This document shows positions 1 through 8,330 of a stretch of DNA of 64,000 bases, piece by piece (position 1 is the stretch's first letter; every line of letters begins with the position of its first letter). The DNA is from Streptomyces sp. NBC_00335. Its GTDB lineage: Bacteria > Actinomycetota > Actinomycetes > Streptomycetales > Streptomycetaceae. The position numbers were made by a program, and so were the translations under genes. The notes beneath the pieces were generated by a model, which saw only the letters and a list, made by a program, of their open reading frames with translations, had not been told where the DNA came from and made no database searches. The stretch spans positions 8,423,501 to 8,487,500 of the forward strand of contig NZ_CP108006.1 in assembly GCF_036127095.1 (NCBI RefSeq), in the 5' to 3' direction.

Positions 1-576
1 ATCGACGGCGTGCTGTCCACCGCGCCCGTCTTCAAGCAGCGCACCCAGGGCGGCGACGCGCCGTGGACCGCCACCGCGTTCCCGAAGCTGCCCAAGGACT
101 GCAACACCGCCGGCAGCCTCTACTCCACGACGAAGTTCGGCAGCCTGACCGTCAAGACCTACAAGGCCGGCCCGCAGCTCTTCAGCTCGTACATCGTCGA
201 GAACGGCAAGCGTGTCGGCTTCCTGCACCCGGCGCCCAACGCCTACCAGGACGTCCGCAAGGTCGGCGACCGCTACGTCCGCCTCACCGTCGACGGCGAG
301 ATCCACAGCTGGACCGGTGCCACCACCGTCTCCCCGAAGCTCGGCGTCTATTCGGTCGCGGGCGGCACGAAGGTCCGCCTGGTGAAGAAGGACGGGCTGT
401 ACGGCGTCCAGATGACCTCGCGCGGCACCTGGAGCAACTGGACCTACTTCGCCAAGGGCAAGCCCGTGATCCTCCAGTCCGACAACACCATCGTCGTGCT
501 GAACGCGAACGGCACCCTCTCCAACTTCGTCTACGGCATCGCCCGTCAGACCGCACCGGTCTGGAACCGCGCCTGA
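1..576 (+). CDS. C-terminal part of a hypothetical secreted or surface protein (5' end outside window)
   Basis: The reading frame is open to the left edge, so the true start lies upstream and only about 191 residues are visible. The visible part is rich in Thr, Ser, Tyr, Gly and Lys with alternating beta-type segments and no long hydrophobic stretch, as expected of an exported beta-rich domain. I do not recognise a family. The gene ends at TGA and is followed about 100 bp later by a strong terminator, so it is the last gene of its transcript. Function unknown. Confidence 0.7.
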   Translation: MDGVLSTAPVFKQRTQGGDAPWTATAFPKLPKDCNTAGSLYSTTKFGSLTVKTYKAGPQLFSSYIVENGKRVGFLHPAPNAYQDVRKVGDRYVRLTVDGEIHSWTGATTVSPKLGVYSVAGGTKVRLVKKDGLYGVQMTSRGTWSNWTYFAKGKPVILQSDNTIVVLNANGTLSNFVYGIARQTAPVWNRA

Positions 577-674
577 TCATCCGCCGACCGGCCGCCGCCC
601 CCTGCCGCTCACCCACTGACCCGGCTCGGGCACCGTCCCACCCGCATCACCCGCATCACCCGCACCACCCCGAA

Positions 675-713
675 GGGGGCCGCCTCGGCAGACACTCTGC
701 CGAGGCGGCCCCC
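675..713. terminator. Strong factor-independent terminator hairpin
   Basis: A perfect 18-bp inverted repeat (675-692 against 696-713) with a 3-nt CAC loop. It lies between the partial gene ending at 576 on the plus strand and the HxlR gene ending at 756 on the minus strand, so it probably serves both convergent transcripts. There is no long T run, which is normal in Streptomyces. A CCCGCATCA/CCACC direct repeat precedes it at about 640-670. Confidence 0.85.
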
Positions 714-755
714 TTCCGTGCGTGGAGTCCCTTTCGCTCCTGATCGCTGCTGAGT

Positions 756-1283
756 TCAGGAGCCTTCGATCGGCCCGGCCCGGTCCCAGCCGGGCGCTCG
801 CACGTCGATCGTGAGACCTCCCGCCCCGACCTCCTCACCGCAGGTCCGGCACGTCGACGTCAGATCCAGGTCGTGCTCGGTGTCGTGTTCCGAACCGGGC
901 CCGCCGCGATGGCGGAAGGCGACCGGGGGAGTGTCGACCGCCCAGCGATCGCCCCAGGCCAGAAGCGCGCGCATCACCGGTGCGAGGTCACGGCCGGCCT
1001 CCGTGAGGTGGTACTCGAAGCGCAACGGGCGCTCGCTGTAGGCGTGGCGCTCGACCACGCCCGCCTCCTCCAGAGCGCGGAGTCTGGCGGCGAGGCGGTC
1101 GCGGGGAGCGCCGGTGTTGCGCACGATCTGGTCGAAGCGCTGGTTGCCGTAGAAGATCTCGCGGATCGCCAGGAGGGCCCAGCGTTCGCCGACGAGTTGC
1201 AGTGCGGCGGCCACGGAGCACGGCCGGCCGGGCACTTCGGGGTGCGGAACCGAGTTCTCGCCCTGCTTCGCGTTCGAGGTCAC
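756..1283 (-). CDS. HxlR-family winged-helix transcriptional regulator
   Basis: 175 residues with the HxlR (MarR-like) fold. The opening CSVAAALQLVGERWALLAI is the typical CP-x(n)-GGKW-like first helix region of HxlR proteins. A DNA-binding segment (FDQIVRNTGAPRDRLAARLR) and a wing (VVERHAYSERPLRFEYHLTEAGRDL) follow. A C-terminal extension carries a CRTC pair. The GTG start at 1283 is preceded by GAGAGGATGGGGA. It is divergent from the MFS exporter at 1343, with about 60 bp between starts, the usual arrangement of a repressor beside the efflux pump it controls. The inducer is unknown. Confidence 0.85.
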   Translation of the reverse strand: MTSNAKQGENSVPHPEVPGRPCSVAAALQLVGERWALLAIREIFYGNQRFDQIVRNTGAPRDRLAARLRALEEAGVVERHAYSERPLRFEYHLTEAGRDLAPVMRALLAWGDRWAVDTPPVAFRHRGGPGSEHDTEHDLDLTSTCRTCGEEVGAGGLTIDVRAPGWDRAGPIEGS

Positions 1284-1307
1284 GTCCCCATCCTCTCTCT
1301 AGTGCGT

Positions 1308-1325
1308 TGTGTTTTCAAACTCACA
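1308..1325. promoter_or_regulatory. Candidate HxlR operator in the divergent promoter
   Basis: TGTGTTTTCAAACTCACA is an imperfect palindrome (12 of 18 positions symmetric) in the 59-bp gap between the HxlR start (1283) and the MFS start (1343). HxlR/YodB regulators bind short GT...AC palindromes in such gaps. The assignment is inference from position and symmetry. Confidence 0.4.
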
Positions 1326-1342
1326 CGGCTAGCCTCCGGTCC

Positions 1343-2782
1343 ATGACAGTTGGAAAATCAAACCCTCACAGGGCGACCCGAGCCGTGTTCGCGACGGTCG
1401 TGGCCGCGGTCTTCATGTCCAACCTCGACCTCTTCATCGTCAACGTGGCCCTCCCGGCGATCGGCCGCTCGTTCGGCGACAGCGACCTCGGCTCCCTGTC
1501 CTGGGTCCTCAACGGCTACGCGATCGTCTTCGCCGCGCTCCTCGTGCCCGCCGGCCGCATCGCCGACCGCTCCGGCCACAAGCCGGTCTTCCTGACGGGA
1601 TTGGCGGTGTTCACCCTCGCCTCGGTCGGCTGCGCACTCGCCCCGAACGTCGAGACGCTGGTCGCGGCACGGCTCGTACAGGCCGCCGGCGCGGCGCTGC
1701 TGATGCCGACGTCGCTCGCACTGCTGCTCGACACGACGGCGCCCGAGAAGCGCGCCGGGGCGGTGCGGGCCTGGGCGTCGATCGGCGGGATCGCCGCCGG
1801 ACTCGGACCGGTGGCCGGCGGGCTGCTGGCCGAGGCCGGATGGCGCTGGGTGTTCATCGTCAACGTGCCGGTGGGGGTCGCGGCCTTCGTCCTCGGAGCC
1901 AAGGTGCTGCCGTCGCCCGGACGCGCCGGGGCGCAGAAGAGCCCGCTGCCCGACCTGTTCGGTGCCGCCCTTCTCACCGGATCGATCGCAGCGCTCGCAC
2001 TCGGCCTGGTCAAGGCTCCCGACTGGGGTTGGACGAGCGCCGGCACCCTCGGAGGCCTGGCTGCCGCGGTGCTGCTCGGCGTCTGGTTCGTCCTGCGCTC
2101 GGCCCGCCACCCCGTGCCGATCGTCGAGCTCCCGCTCCTCCGGGTTCCGGAATTCGCCTCTGCCGCGGCAGCCCTGACCCTGTTCACCGTCGCCTTCGCC
2201 GGAATGCTGCTCGGCGCGGTGTTGTGGTGCCAGGGCGTGTGGGGCTACTCGGCGCTGCGCACCGGGCTCGCCATCGCGCCGGGACCCTTGCTGGTACCGC
2301 CGGTCGCGCTGCGGATCGGTCCCGCCGTCGCCAGATTCGGTGCGGGCCGCGTCGCGATGGCGGGGACCGTCCTGTTCGCGGCCGGCATCCTGTGGTGGGC
2401 CGCGACGCTCGACACCGGCTCGGCCTACGCCGCCTCGCTCCTGCCGGGCATGCTGCTGACCGGCCTCGGCGTCGGCATGACGCTCCCGGTCCTGACCGGG
2501 GCCTCGGCGGCAGCACTGCCGCCGTCCCGCTTCGCCACGGGCTCGGCCATCACCTCGATGGGCCGCCAGGTCGGCGCGGTCCTCGGCGTCGCGATCCTGG
2601 TCGGCATCCTCGGCACACCGGCCCCCGCAGGCATCGTCGCCGCGTTCCAGCACGGTTGGTACGCGGTCGCCGCGGCGTCCCTGCTCGCCGCGTGCGCGAC
2701 GGTCCCGCTCGTCCGCAAGCCGCGACCGGCCGCCGCCACGACGACCGGTCGCGCAGAGGCCGCGATGGTGGGCGACGCCTGA
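1343..2782 (+). CDS. MFS drug efflux transporter, DHA2 (14-TM, EmrB/QacA) family
   Basis: 479 residues. The N-terminal membrane helix carries the DHA2 hallmark LDLFIVNVALPAIGRSF, followed by the loop motif GRIADRSGHKPVF (motif A) and the GLGPVAGGLLAE motif C of antiporters. About 14 hydrophobic helices are visible, matching the proton-driven multidrug exporter family. I chose ATG 1343 because it starts just before the first helix and leaves room for the divergent promoter; the frame is open further upstream but without a likely start. Expected to sit in the cell membrane and export toxic compounds. Probably controlled by the adjacent HxlR regulator. The substrate cannot be told from sequence. 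Confidence 0.88.
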   Translation: MTVGKSNPHRATRAVFATVVAAVFMSNLDLFIVNVALPAIGRSFGDSDLGSLSWVLNGYAIVFAALLVPAGRIADRSGHKPVFLTGLAVFTLASVGCALAPNVETLVAARLVQAAGAALLMPTSLALLLDTTAPEKRAGAVRAWASIGGIAAGLGPVAGGLLAEAGWRWVFIVNVPVGVAAFVLGAKVLPSPGRAGAQKSPLPDLFGAALLTGSIAALALGLVKAPDWGWTSAGTLGGLAAAVLLGVWFVLRSARHPVPIVELPLLRVPEFASAAAALTLFTVAFAGMLLGAVLWCQGVWGYSALRTGLAIAPGPLLVPPVALRIGPAVARFGAGRVAMAGTVLFAAGILWWAATLDTGSAYAASLLPGMLLTGLGVGMTLPVLTGASAAALPPSRFATGSAITSMGRQVGAVLGVAILVGILGTPAPAGIVAAFQHGWYAVAAASLLAACATVPLVRKPRPAAATTTGRAEAAMVGDA

Positions 2783-2934
2783 GGAGAGGGCCCCGTACGT
2801 GGACGGCGGACGGGACCCGCACGCGCCCGAAGGGCCGCTGACGGGCCACGGGACCAGTCGGCGCCAGAAAGTTACCGAAGGGTAGTCATGGGGTGAGTCG
2901 GGGAGGTAGCGTCTGCCTTCTTGAAGGGAGCACC

Positions 2935-3435
2935 ATGCCTCGTACGCTGACGGTGTCAGACAGCATCGTCGTCAATGTCCGCCCCGCAGAGGTCTACCGG
3001 CGCGTATCCGATCCTGCGCGGATGGGTGACTGGAGCCCGGAGAACCTCGGCGCCACCGTGCGCGGGGGTACCCGGGAACCGAGCGTCGGGATGGTCTTCG
3101 ACGGGCGGAACAAGCGCGGCGCCTTCCGCTGGACCACCCGGTGCACCGTGACGGCACTCGAGCCGGACAGGTTGTTCCGGTTCCGGGTGCATGCCATCGG
3201 TGTCAAGCGGCCGCGGCTGCCGGGTCCCATCGCCACATGGGAGTACCGCTTCGAGCCCGTCCCGGAGGGGACCCGGGTGACCGAGACGTGGACCGACGAC
3301 CGCCGGTCGTGGCCGGACTTCGTGGCGAACACCTTCGACCGGGTGGCGACCGGCGGAAGCGTCTTCGCCGATTTCCAGCGCAGGAACATCGGTACGACCC
3401 TGCGCAACCTCAAGAAGGCTTTGGAAACGGGCTGA
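2935..3435 (+). CDS. SRPBCC (polyketide cyclase/START-like) family protein
   Basis: 166 residues with the SRPBCC helix-grip pattern: an N-terminal strand (SDSIVVNVRPAEVYRRVSD), WSPENLG after the first helix, alternating beta strands (FDGRNKRGAFRWTTRCTV, LFRFRVHAIG, WEYRFEPVPEGTRVTETW) and a long C-terminal helix. Members bind hydrophobic ligands and are often annotated polyketide_cyc2. The start is ATG 2935, with AAGGGAG 5 nt upstream; the frame extends 14 codons further without a ribosome site. It stands alone, with convergent neighbours downstream. The ligand is unknown. Confidence 0.8.
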   Translation: MPRTLTVSDSIVVNVRPAEVYRRVSDPARMGDWSPENLGATVRGGTREPSVGMVFDGRNKRGAFRWTTRCTVTALEPDRLFRFRVHAIGVKRPRLPGPIATWEYRFEPVPEGTRVTETWTDDRRSWPDFVANTFDRVATGGSVFADFQRRNIGTTLRNLKKALETG

Positions 3436-3505
3436 CATACCGGTTCCGCACGCCTCGGTCAGCCGGACATGGGTGAGAACACCTACGGCGTGCGGGTCAT
3501 GGGCT

Positions 3506-4198
3506 TCAAGGTTCAACACGATCGGTCAGCGGCCCCGCGCGCCAACCCGGGAGACCCTTGTCCAGCCACTCCTCGACGGTCCGCCGCCACGGGTCGGTGG
3601 AGTCGCTGTCGGCGACATCCGCCCACGTGTCCGCAGCCGACTCCGGATCGACGACCAGGCAGTCGAGGTAGGCGTCGAAGCTGTCGGCAACCTTGGTGAA
3701 GACATCGTTCGACAGGTGTCCAGGCCAGGAAATGCCATGCAAGAAGGCGTGGAGCTGACCGTGGGTAGCGGGATTCAGATCCAGGAACAGGGTGTCGCTG
3801 CCGCCGTTCCGGGCAATCGGCAGAAGGCCCGTGAGCGAGACCTCATCGGCGAGCCACCCCTGACGACTGCGGCGGTATTCGCCGAGCAACGTCCCCCAGC
3901 CGTACTCGCCATCGCCATCGCGGCCGAGTTGGTAGAGGTCGTCGAAGCTCTGCAACGGCTCGGGTTCACAGTCGGGCAGGCGGACCGAGTAGGTGAGGCT
4001 CTCCCCGCCCGCCAATTCCAGGAACGACCGGTATGACGCCGGCAGGGGCAGTCCGATCTCCTGCTCAAGACGTCTCAGCTCGGCTGCTTCGAACGGCCTG
4101 AACGGCCCCACGACCAAGCGGCCCCGATACCAGCGCGATATTTCCTCCGACACGGACCGATCATCGCACCTACGAAGGACCCGAGCGCCGGCTTCCAC
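3506..4198 (-). CDS. SMI1/KNR4 (SUKH) family protein
   Basis: 230 residues from GTG 4198; a GTG at 4153 (VSEEISRWYRGRL) is an equally possible start and neither has a convincing ribosome site. The SUKH core is visible: LRRLEQEIGLPLPASYRSFLELAGG, the conserved LP.SYR.FL..aGG motif, followed by a YQLGRDGDGEYGWGTLL region and a C-terminal LFLDLNP/SFDAYLDCL block. SUKH proteins commonly act as immunity proteins for contact-dependent and polymorphic toxins, but many streptomycete copies stand alone. No toxin gene is next to it. Confidence 0.8.
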   Translation of the reverse strand: MEAGARVLRRCDDRSVSEEISRWYRGRLVVGPFRPFEAAELRRLEQEIGLPLPASYRSFLELAGGESLTYSVRLPDCEPEPLQSFDDLYQLGRDGDGEYGWGTLLGEYRRSRQGWLADEVSLTGLLPIARNGGSDTLFLDLNPATHGQLHAFLHGISWPGHLSNDVFTKVADSFDAYLDCLVVDPESAADTWADVADSDSTDPWRRTVEEWLDKGLPGWRAGPLTDRVEP

Positions 4199-4219
4199 CT
4201 GCTCCGGAAGATGATGCTG

Positions 4220-5164
4220 CTACAGCAGCCCCGCAATGGTCGTTCGGATCCGCCGCTCCCGCCGATACGCCCCTGGCGGGGCGCCGAAGTGCCGTTTGAA
4301 AGCCTTCGCGAACGCGAATTCCGAGGTGTAGCCGGCGTTCTCGGCCACGGTGCTCAGCGAGTCGGCCGTCTCGCGCAGCATCCGCGCCGCGACGGCCATG
4401 CGCCACGTCGTCAGGTAGCTGAGCGGCGGCTCGCCGACCACCGTGGTGAACCGCCGGGCGAACGCGGCGCGCGACAGCCCGGCCCGGCTCCCCAGCGATT
4501 CGACGGTCCACGGATGCGCCGGGTCGTCGTGGATCGCTTTCAGCGCCGGGGCGATCAACGGGTCGTTCAGTGCCGAGGCCCAGCCCTGCGTCTGCTCCTT
4601 GGGCAACTCGGCGTACCAGGACCGCAGAATGTAGAGAAGCAGCAGATCGACCAGCGTCGTGACCACCGAGTCCGAACCCGGCTGAGGCTGGTGGATCTCG
4701 GCGCAGAGCTGGTCGACCGCCGAGCGCAGCGCAGGATGGCGGCCGGGGCTGGCCGGGAGGTGGATGACCTCCGGGAGCTCGTCGAGCAGCGGATGCGGCC
4801 GCTCGATGTCGAGGTGGTAGGCCCCGCACACCAGCACGCTGCGAGCGCCGTCGCCCTCGATGGTGAAGGACCCGATCGGCGAGGAGGTGTCGACGCGGTC
4901 CGGTTCGAAGGCGACCAGCTCGCTGGTGATCGCATCACAGATGGCGTGATCGGTGCCGCGCCGCAGGAACACGACGTCGCCGGGGCCCAGGGCGATCGGA
5001 TCGCCGCCGACCGGCAGGAGAAAGCAGCGTCCTTCGACGACGACGTGGAATCCGGCTCCCGCGATGGGCTGGAAGCGCACGCCCCACGGCGCCTGCGCGT
5101 CGGTACGGACAACGGACGGACGCCCGGTGCGCAGGGCCGCAAGCGTGTCGCTGAGTATGTCCAT
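4220..5164 (-). CDS. AraC-family transcriptional regulator with cupin sensor
   Basis: 314 residues. An N-terminal cupin_6-type sensor (PWGVRFQPIAGAGFHVVVEG ... GDVVFLRRGTDHAI) is joined to a C-terminal double HTH (WTVESLGSRAGLSRAAFARRF and DSLSTVAENAGYTSEFAFAKAFKR), ending in the conserved PGAYRRE. It starts at ATG 5164 and is divergent from the SDR gene at 5261, so it probably regulates that gene and itself through the 96-bp gap. This type is often a repressor or activator of small oxidoreductase genes responding to toxic small molecules. Confidence 0.9.
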   Translation of the reverse strand: MDILSDTLAALRTGRPSVVRTDAQAPWGVRFQPIAGAGFHVVVEGRCFLLPVGGDPIALGPGDVVFLRRGTDHAICDAITSELVAFEPDRVDTSSPIGSFTIEGDGARSVLVCGAYHLDIERPHPLLDELPEVIHLPASPGRHPALRSAVDQLCAEIHQPQPGSDSVVTTLVDLLLLYILRSWYAELPKEQTQGWASALNDPLIAPALKAIHDDPAHPWTVESLGSRAGLSRAAFARRFTTVVGEPPLSYLTTWRMAVAARMLRETADSLSTVAENAGYTSEFAFAKAFKRHFGAPPGAYRRERRIRTTIAGLL

Positions 5165-5260
5165 GCGCTCACCCTACCGTGCTGATGTCGAGACGATCAG
5201 ACAAAGAATCAAGACTTTAGGCCATCCACTGTCTTGCTCGGCAAACGTAGCGTCCTCTCC
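5165..5260. promoter_or_regulatory. Divergent promoter region between AraC regulator and SDR
   Basis: The 96-bp gap carries both promoters. It is noticeably AT-richer than its flanks around 5197-5222 (agacaaagaatcaagacttt). Repeated GTCT/AGAC half-sites occur in this stretch and again near 5230, which could be an AraC-type direct-repeat operator. This is a positional inference. Confidence 0.4.
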
Positions 5261-5998
5261 ATGAACAACACAGCACACACCAACACGGCACACACCCAGC
5301 GTGTCGTCGTCATAGGCGGCACCTCCGGCATCGGCTTCGCCGTCGCCCAGGCCGCAGCGACCCAGGGTTCGAACGTGGTCGTCGCCTCCAGCGACCGGAG
5401 CCGGGTCGACCTGGCGGTGAAGAAGCTCGGTGGCCCGGCCGAAGGCGTCTTGCTGGACGTCGCCGATGAGGCCGCGCTCGCCGCCTTCTTCGACCGGATC
5501 GGCGAGTTCGACCACCTCGTCTACACGGCGGGGGAGTCCCTGCTGCTGAAGCCGCTCGCCGCCCTCGCGGCCGAGGAGTCCCGGGGGTTCTTCGAGCGCC
5601 GCTTCTGGGGTGCCCTGCTCGCCGCGAAGTACGCGACGCCGAAGCTCCGCCCCGGCGGCTCGATCACCTTCACCTCCGGCGCCTTCGCCACCCGGCCCGC
5701 CCCCGGAACCCTGCTCGGCGCAAGCGTCACGGCCGCCGTCGAGGGTCTGACGCGCGCCTTGGCCCTGGAACTCGCCCCACTGCGGGTCAACGCGGTCCGC
5801 CTCGGCGCGATCCGCACCGAGCTTTGGGACAGCACCGTGCCCGAGCCGGAGGCCTTCCTCCAAGCGCAGGGCAGCGGCCTTCCCGTACAGCGCGTGGGCA
5901 CCCCCGAGGAGGCCGCGGCGGCCTACCTCTACCTCCTGAGCAACGGCTACGCGACCGGCACCGTGCTCACCCTCGACGGCGGAGCCGCACTGGCCTGA
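5261..5998 (+). CDS. SDR-family protein lacking the catalytic Tyr-Lys pair
   Basis: 245 residues. The Rossmann start VVVIGGTSGIGFAVAQAA is a good TGxxxGIG cofactor site, and an NxxG-like LVYTAGE and the C-terminal LTLDGG are present. The active-site region reads FTSGAFATRPAPGTLLGASV. The serine is there, but Leu/Gly/Ala occupy the places of the YxxxK tyrosine and lysine, so it may be a reductase-like protein using other residues or a cofactor-binding sensor. I chose ATG 5261 over the in-frame start 27 nt upstream because MNNTAHTNTAHTQR leads straight into the first strand. Regulated by the divergent AraC gene by inference. Confidence 0.82.
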   Translation: MNNTAHTNTAHTQRVVVIGGTSGIGFAVAQAAATQGSNVVVASSDRSRVDLAVKKLGGPAEGVLLDVADEAALAAFFDRIGEFDHLVYTAGESLLLKPLAALAAEESRGFFERRFWGALLAAKYATPKLRPGGSITFTSGAFATRPAPGTLLGASVTAAVEGLTRALALELAPLRVNAVRLGAIRTELWDSTVPEPEAFLQAQGSGLPVQRVGTPEEAAAAYLYLLSNGYATGTVLTLDGGAALA

Positions 5999-6138
5999 CA
6001 TCGCCTGCTGTCGGACCGGCACACCGGTCCGACGGCCTCGGCATGTCCTGCCGGAGGATGCGGCGCCAGCCTCGTTGCGTTCCAGAAGTCCCTGGTCACC
6101 GGCCCGCCCGCCCCGCCTGCGTGCGGGCCGAGGACAGC

Positions 6139-6231
6139 ATGAGCCCCACGTTCATCGGCTACGAGCCCTGCACGCTGCACGGAGTGCAATGGATCCGCCT
6201 GCGAGATCCCCTGCGCTCCGGCGTGTGCTAG
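6139..6231 (+). CDS. Possible 30-residue small protein
   Basis: ATG 6139 is preceded by GAGGAC at 5-nt spacing and opens a 30-codon frame (MSPTFIGYEPCTLHG... ending RSGVC) that stops 24 nt before the TTG start of the dehydrogenase at 6256. The placement is that of a leader or small partner gene of the same transcript. Two Cys residues are present and there is no hydrophobic helix. The call rests on spacing and ribosome site only. Confidence 0.35.
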   Translation: MSPTFIGYEPCTLHGVQWIRLRDPLRSGVC

Positions 6232-6255
6232 ACAGGGAGTAATCAAAGGGGCATT

Positions 6256-7410
6256 TTGCAGCAGCTCAAGCTCGGAATCATGTCGCAGACCCGCAAAGAG
6301 AACGAACACCGTCTGCCGATTCACCCAGCTCACTTCGAACGCATCGATGCCGACCTTCAGTCCAACATCTATCTGCAGACCGGTTACGGCGATCACTTCG
6401 GTGTTTCGGACGGTCAGCTCGCTCCGTGGGTCGCCGGTTTCCGCTCACGCGAGGATCTGATCACAGAGTGTGACGTCATCCTGTTGGCCAAGCCGCTGCA
6501 CGAAGATCTGGCGGACCTGCGGGACGGGCAGGTGCTGTGGGGGTGGCCGCACTGCGTGCAGGACGAGAAGGTCACGCAGGCCGCCATCGACCGCAGGCTC
6601 ACGGTGATCGCCTTCGAGGCGATGAACCACTGGACCCGGGACGGGGGGTTCAGCCTGCACGTCTTCCACAAGAACAACGAATTGGCCGGCTACTCGTCGG
6701 TGCTGCATGCCATGCAGCTGACCGGGGCGACCGGTGACTACGGACGCCGGCGACGTGCGGTGGTGATCGGCTTCGGCGCCACCGCCCGCGGAGCGGTGAC
6801 CGCGCTCAGTGCGCTGGGCGTTCACGATGTGGACGTGCTGACTGCCCGCGGCATCGCCGCCGTCAGCTCACCGATCCACTCGGCACGGATCGTGCACTTC
6901 GACCACGACGAGGCCGACGACACCCTCGACCCGCGGCGCAGCATCGTGCTCACCGAGGACGGCCCGGAGCCGCTGGCCGACTTCCTGGCCGGGCACGACA
7001 TCATCGTCAACTGCGTGCTCCAGGACACCGCGGCGCCGCTGATGTTCCTGATAGAAGAGGACCTGCCGAAGCTCGCGCCCGGCACCCTCGTCATCGACGT
7101 CTCCTGCGACGAGGGCATGGGCTTCGCCTGGGCTCGGCCCACCACCTTCAACGCGCCGATGTTCACCGTCGGTGACCAGGTCCACTACTACGCCGTGGAT
7201 CACAGCCCCTCCTACCTGTGGGACGCGGCCACCTGGGAGAACAGCGAGGCGCTGATGCCGTTCCTGCGGTCGGTCCTGGAAGGGCCGTCCGGCTGGGACG
7301 GCGACCACACCATTCGCCGAGCGATCGAGATCCGCGGCGGCACCGTCCAGAACCCGGCGGTCCTGGCCTTCCAGCATCGAGCCGCACAGTACCCGCACGC
7401 GCTGCTCTGA
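6256..7410 (+). CDS. N5-(carboxyethyl)ornithine synthase-like / alanine dehydrogenase-PNT family oxidoreductase
   Basis: 384 residues. The N-terminus (KLGIMSQTRKENEHRLPIHP) matches the RKENExRV pattern of the AlaDH/PNT family. KPLHEDL holds the expected substrate lysine, WGWPHC the active-site histidine region, and VVIGFGATARGAVTAL the NAD(P) Rossmann site. WGWPHC resembles the GWTH of carboxyethyl-ornithine synthase, which reductively condenses pyruvate with ornithine or lysine, more than alanine dehydrogenase. The start is TTG 6256, with AAAGGGG 4 nt upstream. An amino-acid reductive condensation is the best guess; the substrate is not proven. Confidence 0.7.
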   Translation: MQQLKLGIMSQTRKENEHRLPIHPAHFERIDADLQSNIYLQTGYGDHFGVSDGQLAPWVAGFRSREDLITECDVILLAKPLHEDLADLRDGQVLWGWPHCVQDEKVTQAAIDRRLTVIAFEAMNHWTRDGGFSLHVFHKNNELAGYSSVLHAMQLTGATGDYGRRRRAVVIGFGATARGAVTALSALGVHDVDVLTARGIAAVSSPIHSARIVHFDHDEADDTLDPRRSIVLTEDGPEPLADFLAGHDIIVNCVLQDTAAPLMFLIEEDLPKLAPGTLVIDVSCDEGMGFAWARPTTFNAPMFTVGDQVHYYAVDHSPSYLWDAATWENSEALMPFLRSVLEGPSGWDGDHTIRRAIEIRGGTVQNPAVLAFQHRAAQYPHALL

Positions 7411-7421
7411 CCCGATGCCAC

Positions 7422-7462
7422 CTGGTCGACGGCTGACCCGTACAGGGTCCACCGTCGGCCAG
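7422..7462. terminator. Bidirectional terminator between convergent genes
   Basis: CTGGTCGACGG (7422-7432) pairs with CCGTCGGCCAG (7452-7462) with one G-T pair, and the inner GACCC/GGGTC extends the stem around a 5-nt loop. It lies in the 68-bp gap between the dehydrogenase (plus) and the LysR gene (minus), so it can end both transcripts. Confidence 0.75.
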
Positions 7463-7478
7463 AAGCCCCGAGCGGGCC

Positions 7479-8330
7479 TCAGTGACGGTATGCGGCTGTC
7501 GCGATCTCGATGAACGACCGGACCAACGGGTTGGTGTCGTCCGCGTTCCACGCCACCACCACGGGGCTTGGCGCCATGTCGATCAGCGGGATCACGGCCA
7601 GCTCTGCGGGCAGATCGTGCCCGAGCGGGGCCAGGCCGACCGTGCCGTTCCACAGCACGGCCTGCAGGCACTCCTGGACGACGCGCACCACGGGGCCCTC
7701 GCGCGGCTCGCCACCGTTCCAGTACGACTGCCAGAGCGGGTCGGTCCCCTGCGGGAACTGGAACCAGCGGCGTGCTCCCAGGTCGGCCAGCCACAGCTGT
7801 TCGCGGCGGGCCAGCGGGTCGTCGGCGCGCAGGACCACGCCCACAGGATCGGTACGCAGCTCACGCACCGCCAGCGCGGTCTCGTTGAACGGCGCCCGGG
7901 TCAGGGCGACATCGACCAGGCCGGCACGCAGTCCGCAGGTCGGGTCGGTCAGGTCGGTGTCCCGGATGCGGATGTCGACGCCGGGGTGGCTTCGACGGAA
8001 GGCGGCGGCCAGCCTGGCGGCTCCCGGGTCGGTGCTGTCGCCCAGAATCCCGATGGTGATGGTCGCGGCGCCGGCCGCTGCGCGTACCCGTGCGCGGACG
8101 CGGTCGGCCTGGTCGAGCAGGGCCCGCGCCTCATCGAGCAGCACCGCGCCCACCGGCGTGAGCGTGACGCCGGCAGGCGAGCGGGCGAACAGCAGGGCAC
8201 CGATCTCGGTCTCCAGCTGCTTGATCGATCGGCTCAGTGGCGGCTGGCTCATGTGCAGTCGGGTGGCGGCTCGGCCGAAGTGGAGTTCCTCGGCGACCGC
8301 GACGAAGTAGCGCAGGGTACGTAGCTCCAC
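7479..8330 (-). CDS. LysR-family transcriptional regulator
   Basis: 283 residues. The N-terminal HTH reads LRTLRYFVAVAEELHFGRAA then LHMSQPPLSRSIKQLE, textbook LysR. The rest is the periplasmic-binding-like effector domain (ITIGILGDSTDP, VDVALTRAP, DPVGVVLRADDPLA). I chose GTG 8330 (VELRTLRYF) since LysR proteins begin a few residues before this helix; the frame runs 60 codons further without a credible start. It points away from the DoxX gene at 8613, which may be its target. The effector is unknown. Confidence 0.9.
   Translation of the reverse strand: MELRTLRYFVAVAEELHFGRAATRLHMSQPPLSRSIKQLETEIGALLFARSPAGVTLTPVGAVLLDEARALLDQADRVRARVRAAAGAATITIGILGDSTDPGAARLAAAFRRSHPGVDIRIRDTDLTDPTCGLRAGLVDVALTRAPFNETALAVRELRTDPVGVVLRADDPLARREQLWLADLGARRWFQFPQGTDPLWQSYWNGGEPREGPVVRVVQECLQAVLWNGTVGLAPLGHDLPAELAVIPLIDMAPSPVVVAWNADDTNPLVRSFIEIATAAYRH

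Noticed and set aside
1358..2653. A 431-codon minus-strand frame under the MFS gene
   Set aside because: Its composition (His, Arg, Gln, Glu, Gly in low-complexity runs) is typical of the antisense of a membrane protein gene, and there is no ribosome site.
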